This document shows, piece by piece, positions 14,852 through 19,591 of a DNA stretch of 19,591 nt (the stretch's first letter is position 1; the number at the start of each line of letters is the position of its first letter). The DNA is taken from NCBI GenBank assembly GCA_029858165.1, contig JAOUFO010000005.1, positions 1 through 19,591 on the forward strand. Reading direction: 5' to 3'. Both the position numbers and the translations under genes were made by a program. The notes beneath the pieces were generated by a model. It made no database searches and had not been told where the DNA came from. It was given only the letters and a program-made list of their open reading frames with translations. Source of the stretch: Deltaproteobacteria bacterium. Its GTDB lineage: Bacteria; SAR324; JACQKK01.

Positions 14852-15523
14852 TCAATTCTCCAAAACCGCAGTGGTGGGTTCTTCTCTGGAGGCCCGGCGG
14901 ATGACCGAAATCACTCCCAAATTCAAATGTTTGGCGGGCTTAACGGTCACAATCATCCGGCTTGTCGCCATATACCGGCTGTCTGATATCTGGAGGGTGT
15001 GATTTCCTGTAGGCACACCCATAAACTGAAACACGCCGTCTTTGTCTGTGATAGCGGTCCCGCCGTTGGGAGAAAGCATGACTGTAATCCCCTGAGCGGA
15101 AGTGCCATCCGGATGGACCAGCCTGCCCGCCACTTTTGACCGGGCCATGCGCAGGGTTATCCCTTTAAGACCCTTGTTCCGCCCGGCCACGATGGAAATG
15201 GTGGTCTGGTAGGGATCATATCCGCGGACATTCACCGAAAACAGGTATTTGCCCGGAGGAATTCTCTCCACGGTAAACCTCCCATCCGGGGTGGTGACAA
15301 AGGTTTTTCCGGAGAGTTCAAATGTGGTGGATCGTTGGCTGTATTCGGAGGGAAACGAAACAATGCCGGAAACGGAACCGGTTTTCACGTCTCTTTCCGC
15401 AAGATGGGCTGAGTAAAATTGAGCCGGGATGGAATCAGCAAACGCCATCGGTGCGGATAGAATCATCAGCCCCAAAGCCGCGGCCAAAACCGGACGAATC
15501 CCCAATATCCGTTTAAACACCAT
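14852..15523 (-). CDS. Secreted protein with two carboxypeptidase-regulatory-like beta domains
   Basis: This is a 223-residue exported protein. Its signal peptide runs to about residue 29 (AFADS). Two tandem carboxypeptidase regulatory-like (transthyretin-like, CarboxypepD_reg) units follow. Unit 1 (about 50-127) has SGIVSFP, TTPDGRFTVERIPPGKY and VRGYDPY. Unit 2 (about 129-206) has AGRLVHPDG, ITDKDGVFQFMGVPTGNH and SDSRY. Such units are beta-sandwich surface or periplasmic modules often involved in adhesion or assembly; no enzyme domain is present. The start is ATG 15523, with GGGGTG upstream; a TTG at 15544 is the only in-frame alternative seen. A near-consensus promoter at 15769-15797 implies a ~240-nt leader. 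The function is unknown. Confidence 0.82.
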   Translation of the reverse strand: MVFKRILGIRPVLAAALGLMILSAPMAFADSIPAQFYSAHLAERDVKTGSVSGIVSFPSEYSQRSTTFELSGKTFVTTPDGRFTVERIPPGKYLFSVNVRGYDPYQTTISIVAGRNKGLKGITLRMARSKVAGRLVHPDGTSAQGITVMLSPNGGTAITDKDGVFQFMGVPTGNHTLQISDSRYMATSRMIVTVKPAKHLNLGVISVIRRASREEPTTAVLEN

Positions 15524-15941
15524 CTGGCACCCCGCAAAAATCAAAATGAATCCATTGAATATCCACCGGAATATGGCTATTCCCCTTTTTCACCCAAACA
15601 TTTGATTAAAAACAGTTTCAAATCGGTTGAATCACTCTTGCTCTTTCGATGCACCGGATTCAGCACGGCATAATTCTGCGTCATCCTGGCGTTGCCGGAT
15701 CACCCTGCCCTTGTCCAAAGGCACCTATTCATCCTGTCCATGGAGGTACTATGGGTTCTGATGAATTGTTAATACCAAATAGTCCTAGCAAAGTCAATGC
15801 CTTTGGGGGCTAAGTATTGGTTTTATTACACATCCGGTTCAGAAAAAATCTCCCAATCCCGGTTTTATGATAGTCTATGTTTATGTTTTTTTTAGGGTTA
15901 ATTTTTAATCGTTGATTTGTCTGCCCGATGTTTTTTTTATG
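15524..15941 (-). other. Long intergenic / leader region with folded segment
   Basis: No gene was found in these 418 bases. The right part (15798-15941) is AT-rich with two AAAAAAAACAT stretches on the minus strand. The left part would be transcribed as a ~240-nt leader from the promoter at 15769-15797. It contains a hairpin ATCCTGGC (15683-15690), loop GTT, GCCGGAT (15694-15700), enclosed by GGCA (15667-15670) pairing with TGCC (15706-15709). On the minus strand this gives AGGGCA, hairpin, GACGCA, then TGCC. The folding suggests RNA regulation. Confidence 0.4.
15769..15797 (-). promoter_or_regulatory. Sigma70-type promoter of the carboxypeptidase-regulatory-like gene
   Basis: On the minus strand TTGACT (15797-15792), a 17-base spacer and TATTAA (15774-15769) give a near-consensus promoter. 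The predicted start of transcription is near 15762, far upstream of the ATG at 15523. Confidence 0.65.
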
Positions 15942-17015
15942 TCACTCAGGTTTTTCCTGATGGGGAAGATACACCAGAAACACCGTTCCACCTGCTTTTG
16001 GGGAAGTATGGCGGATGAATCCATGGTGGGAGCGGACAATCAGATTGGACAGGGACAACCCCAATCCGTTGCCTTTTTTCCTGGTGGTAAAAAAAGGGGT
16101 GAACAGGCGGGGGATGTTTTCCGGCTTTACCCCCGGCCCGTTGTCCTTTACCTCCACCAAAAAGTATGCCGGGGCCGGTTGGTGGGGTTTTTCATCCAAC
16201 TGCCAGTTGCCCATGATGCGGGTTTCCACGGTCACCTCTCCCTGGGGCAGGCAGGCATCCACCCCGTTTTGAATCAGGTTTAAAAACACCTGATGCAGCC
16301 TGTCCCTGTCCCCCAGGATTTCCGGAAGAGTGGGATCATACAATCGGGAAATCGTCACCCCGGGGTTTCCATTGGCGACAAACCAAACCACCGTATCCAA
16401 CAATTCATGAAGGTTGAACAAACTTTTGGAAAGCGGAGGCTCCCCCCCTTGTTGCAACAGGTTTTTTACCAGTCTTTCCAGCCGTTCCAATTCTTTTAGG
16501 ATCACCGTGGGGTATTCCCGGGTTTCCGGGTCCGATTCCACCTGACGGGCCAACAACTGGGTGGCCCCTTTGATGCCGCTTAAAGGATTTTGCAGTTCGT
16601 GGGCCAGCCGCCCCACCATCACCCCGATGGATTCAGACAATTGCCTGTCCCGCCCGGCGGCAGCCAGATATTCCGCCTGGGACTGATCCCAAAAACTGAC
16701 CACAGCCTGGTCCACCGGTTGATCCGCCACCAGCAGCGGGTCCACCTGCACATGGAGAATCAGAGGTGAATCCCCGTCCGCTTGAGGAAAAATCCAGCCG
16801 TCCAAAGTTGCCGGGACCTCCCCCTCAATGGCCTGAAGGATCAGGTACGCCACCTTGCTGCCCGGTCCAAACAATTTTTGGGCGGATTTTCCCCTCAACC
16901 CGGCGGGAGACAGCCGCCAAAAGTTTCCGGCGGCCAGGTTGGCCAGCCGGACTTTCATCTGCCTGTCCACGGTCAACACCGGATAGTTCAGACTGTTCAA
17001 TAAAGAGTTTTCCAT
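15942..17015 (-). CDS. ntrB: NtrB-like (GlnL) PAS sensor histidine kinase, without adjacent ntrC
   Basis: This is a cytoplasmic two-component kinase of about 357 residues with no membrane segment. An N-terminal PAS-like domain (about 1-115) contains LLNSLNYPVLTVD and LANLAAG. The dimerisation/phosphoacceptor H-box is GRLAHELQNPLSGIKGATQLL, residues 135-155, with His139; this pattern is typical of NtrB. The ATPase domain shows the N-box FLNLIQNGVDA with Asn250, DNGPG at 291-295, LFTPFFTTRKK and GNGLGL at 315-320. NtrB family members control nitrogen genes through NtrC and sense PII. Here no response regulator follows; the next gene on the strand is a secreted protein 418 bases on. ATG 17015 is chosen over GTG 17021 because AGGTG precedes it. 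It could be another orphan NtrB-like kinase with a different input. Confidence 0.85.
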   Translation of the reverse strand: MENSLLNSLNYPVLTVDRQMKVRLANLAAGNFWRLSPAGLRGKSAQKLFGPGSKVAYLILQAIEGEVPATLDGWIFPQADGDSPLILHVQVDPLLVADQPVDQAVVSFWDQSQAEYLAAAGRDRQLSESIGVMVGRLAHELQNPLSGIKGATQLLARQVESDPETREYPTVILKELERLERLVKNLLQQGGEPPLSKSLFNLHELLDTVVWFVANGNPGVTISRLYDPTLPEILGDRDRLHQVFLNLIQNGVDACLPQGEVTVETRIMGNWQLDEKPHQPAPAYFLVEVKDNGPGVKPENIPRLFTPFFTTRKKGNGLGLSLSNLIVRSHHGFIRHTSPKAGGTVFLVYLPHQEKPE

Positions 17016-17189
17016 GCCCACCTGGATACACCTTCACATGTCCGGGGGCAAGCCATCCAGGGTTTCATATGGCCGCCCGTTGCCCATTTGCATCAAACCC
17101 CTTACCCTTGCTTGGGAAAACATCCCCTGAACTCTGTTTTTTATTTTCAAAGACCGTAAAAGGGGGGCGTGGAAGAGCCTGCTCCCCTC

Positions 17190-17195
17190 TATAAT
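17190..17195 (+). promoter_or_regulatory. Perfect -10 box for trmFO
   Basis: TATAAT lies 39 bases before the trmFO start. The -35 region is poor (GCGTGG at 17 bases). The call rests on the exact -10 hexamer and its position only. In the rest of this divergent region, CCTGGAT (17021-17027) and ATCCAGG (17055-17061) can pair over the ntrB ribosome-binding site. Confidence 0.4.
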
Positions 17196-17233
17196 TTTTA
17201 TGAAATGAATGTTTCCCTTTCTTTTGGATAGAG

Positions 17234-18610
17234 ATGAACAAACCCGTTGCGATAGTCGGAGCCGGTCTGGCGGGCAGCGAAGCTGTCTGGCAGCTGGCCA
17301 GCCGGAATGTTCCGGTTTCGCTGTTTGAAATGCGGCCCCATAAGCTGACTGAGGCTCATACCTCCGGGGGGTTTGCCGAACTGGTGTGTTCCAACTCGTT
17401 TAAATCCACCAGTGATCAAAACGCCCATGGTCTGCTGAAAGCCGAAATGGACCTGCAAAACTCTCTGGTGCTGGAGGCTGCCCGGATGGCGCGGGTGCCT
17501 GCGGGCCAAGCCCTGGCAGTGGACCGACAACTGTTTTCCGCCCACATCACCCATAAGCTGAAAAGCCATCCCCTGGTGACTTTTTTTGAGGGGGAGGTAT
17601 CCGGCCTGGAGGAACTGCTGCAACACCACTCACGGGTGATTGTGGCCAGCGGACCCCTCACCTCCCCCGCTTTGACCGGGGCCGTTCAAAAACTGGTGGG
17701 AAGTGAGTTTTTGTATTTTTATGATGCCATCGCCCCGGTGATTGCCGCGGATTCCATCAACCGGGAAATCGTTTTCCAGGCTGCCCGATATGGCAAGGGG
17801 GATGCGGACTACCTGAATTGCCCGATGAATGAAAAAGAATACCGGGCATTTGTGCAACTTTTGCTGGATGCAGAAAAGGTGGCCTTCCACCATTTTGAAA
17901 CCGAGCGCCTGTTTGAGGGATGCCTGCCCATTGAAGCCATGGCCCAACGGGGTCCGCTTACCCTGGCCTACGGCCCCATGAAGCCGGTGGGTTTTACGGA
18001 CCCCCGTACCAAAAAACGCCCTTTCGCGGTGGTTCAACTGCGGCAGGAAAACCTGGATGGCTCCCTGTACAGCATGGTGGGATTTCAAACCAAAATGACC
18101 TGGCCGGAGCAACAAAGGGTGTTTAGAACCATTCCAGGATTGGAACAGGCGGAGTTTGCTCGGTTGGGATCCATGCACCGCAACACCTTCATCAACTCTC
18201 CCGGATTGCTGGACGAAAATCTGGCCCTGAAAAGCCGGCCGCGGATTCATTTTGCCGGTCAGGTGGCCGGGGTGGAAGGGTATATGGAATCGGCCGCCAT
18301 GGGGTTGTATGCGGGCCGCCGGGCGGCATTGCTGTGGCGGGATCAGCCAACGGGGGAAACCAACCCGCCGTCGGATGGCACCCCACTCCTGCCCCCGCCA
18401 CCGCCCGCCTGCACCATGACCGGCGCCCTGCTGGCATACATCCTTCATACCCCGCCGGACAGGTTTCAGCCCATCAACTCCTCATTCGGTCTGCTGGAGC
18501 CTCTCCCTGAGGGAACCAAAAAGAACGATAAAAAGCCCTTGTACGCCCGGAGGGCGCTGGAAGGGATCACCCAATGGAACCAAACCATGACTGCCCGGAT
18601 GGAATCTTAA
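17234..18610 (+). CDS. trmFO: Methylenetetrahydrofolate-tRNA (uracil-5-)-methyltransferase TrmFO
   Basis: TrmFO makes 5-methyluridine at position 54 of the tRNA T-loop, using methylene-tetrahydrofolate as carbon donor and FADH2 as reductant. This flavoprotein replaces the SAM-dependent TrmA in many bacteria. The 458 residues show the FAD-binding IVGAGLAGSEA (7-17), EMRPHKLTEAH, and ELVCSNSFKS with Cys52. FEGCLPIEAMA has Cys230, the pair corresponding to the catalytic/adduct cysteines of the family. FAGQVAGVEGYMESAAMGLYAG follows near the C-terminus. A proline-rich linker (PLLPPPPPA, about 385-393) is unusual. The start is ATG 17234 with GGA..GAG just upstream. The last two bases of the stop codon are part of the AAGGG direct repeat flanking the mobile element, so an insertion occurred exactly at the end of the gene without altering it. 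Confidence 0.97.
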   Translation: MNKPVAIVGAGLAGSEAVWQLASRNVPVSLFEMRPHKLTEAHTSGGFAELVCSNSFKSTSDQNAHGLLKAEMDLQNSLVLEAARMARVPAGQALAVDRQLFSAHITHKLKSHPLVTFFEGEVSGLEELLQHHSRVIVASGPLTSPALTGAVQKLVGSEFLYFYDAIAPVIAADSINREIVFQAARYGKGDADYLNCPMNEKEYRAFVQLLLDAEKVAFHHFETERLFEGCLPIEAMAQRGPLTLAYGPMKPVGFTDPRTKKRPFAVVQLRQENLDGSLYSMVGFQTKMTWPEQQRVFRTIPGLEQAEFARLGSMHRNTFINSPGLLDENLALKSRPRIHFAGQVAGVEGYMESAAMGLYAGRRAALLWRDQPTGETNPPSDGTPLLPPPPPACTMTGALLAYILHTPPDRFQPINSSFGLLEPLPEGTKKNDKKPLYARRALEGITQWNQTMTARMES

Positions 18611-18613
18611 GGG

Positions 18614-18756
18614 GAGGCCTGCGGCCCCAAAAGAAAGCCGTTGAAGCCCCCTTAAGCCGCCGCAAGGCGGATGGCGGTGCTAAAAACGGTGGACAGAGGC
18701 CCCAAACCCCGCTTTTTTATCAAAACAGGAGCGTTTGGCAGTTATGCAGAGGTCTC
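18614..18756 (+). mobile_element. MITE-like element, copy 3 (divergent/composite, 143 bp)
   Basis: The right ~50 bases match copies 1 and 2 and end in the complement of GAGACCTCTGCATAACT (18740-18756). The left end begins GAGGCCT and then resembles the middle hairpin (CTGCGGCCCC), so the usual left half is missing. About 75 bases of foreign sequence, including a CCGCC-GCAA-GGCGG hairpin (18657-18670), fill the centre. Direct repeats AAGGG flank it (18609-18613 and 18757-18761). The total length equals that of the full copies. Confidence 0.7.
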
Positions 18757-18761
18757 AAGGG

Positions 18762-19005
18762 GTAAAAGCCGGACCCCCTCCCACCGTCCGGCAGGTCCCG
18801 CCGGGAACAAGTTTTCTTGCTTTCAATCGTTTCAGCCATTATCATGGCTCCAAAACCAATCCCGGCTGAGGCAATCCAGGATATTCCTTGGCATAGGGCT
18901 TAATTTGCGTTATTGACGTATATTCATATTACCGGCCCGGACAGCTCCAACTGTCTCCACCCTCGGGTCTCTCCATCAACCCCATCCGCAATATCCGGAG
19001 GAATA
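18762..19005 (+). other. Intergenic region trmFO / STAS gene
   Basis: GCCGGAC (18768-18774) and GTCCGGC (18786-18792) form a 7-bp hairpin with no T-run. It may be the former trmFO terminator region displaced by copy 3. The CCGGC of its right arm could instead pair with GCCGG at 18800-18804. The candidate promoter of the STAS gene lies at 18888-18916. No gene is seen. Confidence 0.4.
18888..18916 (+). promoter_or_regulatory. Candidate sigma70 promoter of the STAS gene
   Basis: TTGGCA (18888-18893), a 17-base spacer and TATTGA (18911-18916) match sigma70 moderately and lie about 90 bases upstream of the ATG. Confidence 0.4.
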
Positions 19006-19347
19006 ATGGTTCTGACACACCGCATGGAAAACAACATTTGCGTGGTATCCATTGAAGGCAACATCGCCCTGGATGGCGTCAACGAGGCCAAAACCTACTT
19101 AAAACCCCACCTGGAAGACACGGCCATCAAAGGCATCCTGTTCAATTTTGAAAAGGTCAACTTTATAGATTCCTCCGGCATTGGGTTGATCGTTTCTATT
19201 TATAAAACCATGCAGCAACGGGACAGCAGGTTCGGGTTGTGCAACCTCAGCAAGAAAAACGAAGAGATATTCACCATCACCCGGCTGAACAAAATTCTGG
19301 ATATTTTCCCCAGCGTTCAGGAAGGGATTTCCTCCATGAGCAAGTAG
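19006..19347 (+). CDS. STAS-domain anti-sigma factor antagonist (SpoIIAA/RsbV-like)
   Basis: This is a single STAS-domain protein of 113 residues. It has the fold pattern VVSIEGNIALDGVNEAK, ILFNFEKVNFIDSSGIG and LIVSIYKTM. The phosphorylatable site is DSSGIG (55-60) with Ser57. In partner-switching systems the unphosphorylated form binds a kinase/anti-sigma factor (RsbW type) and frees its target; a PP2C phosphatase reverses phosphorylation. ATG 19006 is chosen because GGAGGAATA directly precedes it, although the frame is open to 18913. No kinase or phosphatase gene is visible; one might follow beyond the window. The family is certain, the controlled target unknown. Confidence 0.92.
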   Translation: MVLTHRMENNICVVSIEGNIALDGVNEAKTYLKPHLEDTAIKGILFNFEKVNFIDSSGIGLIVSIYKTMQQRDSRFGLCNLSKKNEEIFTITRLNKILDIFPSVQEGISSMSK

Positions 19348-19563
19348 GGGGGCGGCCCTGGCCAAACCCTTGGACCATTCGGGTGGGCTATCAACCTCCC
19401 GAATGGGGATCTGTTTCTGGTAAGCCCCCACAAGCGGTCTTGTGTGCGGTTGCAACAAACCAACCCCGTGCGCCTCCCGGTGATTTTCACCCATCAGGAG
19501 GATTGCCAGCCAGCCAAAAGTCCGTAAAACAGGCCAGCCCGTCTCATCGGAAATCACCCCTTC
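19348..19563. other. Structured intergenic segment after the STAS gene
   Basis: CCATTCGGG (19375-19383) and CCCGAATGG (19398-19406) form a perfect 9-bp inverted repeat with a 14-nt loop. It starts 27 bases after the stop codon and may be a terminator or stabilising stem, but no T-run follows. CACAAG-CGGT-CTTGTG (19429-19444) is a second hairpin. No gene is assigned. Confidence 0.45.
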
Positions 19564-19591
19564 ATGGAATTCACCCTGCGGCATCCCCGAA
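19564..19591 (+). CDS. Possible start of a gene running off the window
   Basis: ATG 19564 opens a frame reading MEFTLRHPR to the end of the window. There is no convincing ribosome-binding site, and only nine residues are visible. It is listed because a partner of the STAS protein would be expected here, but nothing in the sequence proves it is a gene. Confidence 0.15.

Noticed and set aside
15600..15720. A confident class I c-di-GMP riboswitch call
   Set aside because: Only the GGGCA-hairpin-GACGCA half resembles the aptamer; the second half and its conserved GGTAGC-like segment were not found.
17630..18448. Long open frame antisense to trmFO (272 codons), and similar antisense frames over gap, nnr and the STAS gene
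   Set aside because: They lie fully or mostly opposite well-recognised genes, have no ribosome-binding sites or family motifs, and show composition typical of shadow frames in GC-rich DNA.
18888..18912. Sigma54 promoter before the STAS gene (TTGGCA and TTGCG)
   Set aside because: The GG and GC dinucleotides are 15 bases apart instead of the required 10; a sigma70 reading fits better.
19348..19584. A minus-strand gene continuing through the STAS gene (161 codons)
   Set aside because: It overlaps most of the STAS coding region, has no recognised motif, and its ATG near 19584 lacks a convincing ribosome-binding site.

Overview
The window reads as ordinary chromosomal housekeeping DNA from a Gram-negative bacterium, most likely a proteobacterium. 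The evidence is envelope genes for LPS core sugar (hldE) and LPS transport (lptC), lipoprotein processing (lspA) and a periplasmic DegP protease, together with an NtrB-type kinase, sfsA and folate-dependent trmFO. Having trmFO rather than trmA, alongside ntrB and an RsbV-like STAS protein, would suit an alphaproteobacterial or magnetococcal-type lineage, but that placement is inference. No phage genes, plasmid genes, tRNA, rRNA or CRISPR array were seen.

Layout, left to right. Bases 1-2000 (+): gap with a clear terminator, then a CPBP-family membrane protease. 2100-4405 (-): a small secreted barrel-like protein, then hldE. 4699-6177 (+): degP. 6204-7479: lspA (-) and lptC (+) diverge. 7654-7830 (-): a 58-residue Ala-rich lipoprotein behind a strong bidirectional terminator. 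7987-11351 (-): an apparent operon of a secreted helical protein, rsmB and sfsA. 11664-12964 (+): rplM-rpsI with a good promoter and a long leader. 12961-14550 (-): bifunctional nnr, overlapping rpsI tail to tail. 14852-15523 (-): a secreted protein with two carboxypeptidase-regulatory-like domains and a long leader. 15942-17015 (-): an NtrB-like kinase without an adjacent ntrC. 17234-18610 (+): trmFO. 19006-19347 (+): an anti-sigma-factor antagonist.

The most notable structure is a family of ~143-bp non-coding elements at 11398-11540 (+), 14683-14824 (-) and 18614-18756 (divergent). The two full copies have near-perfect 17-bp terminal inverted repeats (GAGACCTCTGCAYAACT) and two internal GC-rich hairpins. 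Each of the three is flanked by its own 5-bp direct repeat: AGGTT, AAAAT and AAGGG. They look like non-autonomous MITEs moved by a transposase encoded elsewhere. One lies immediately upstream of the secreted protein/rsmB/sfsA operon, one between nnr and its upstream neighbour, and one exactly at the trmFO stop codon.

Other points worth attention are the ~280-nt rplM leader with a repeated 12-mer and a 12-bp palindrome in the promoter spacer, the structured ~240-nt leader of the carboxypeptidase-regulatory-like gene, and mutually exclusive hairpins upstream of degP. No clearly new multi-gene system was found.
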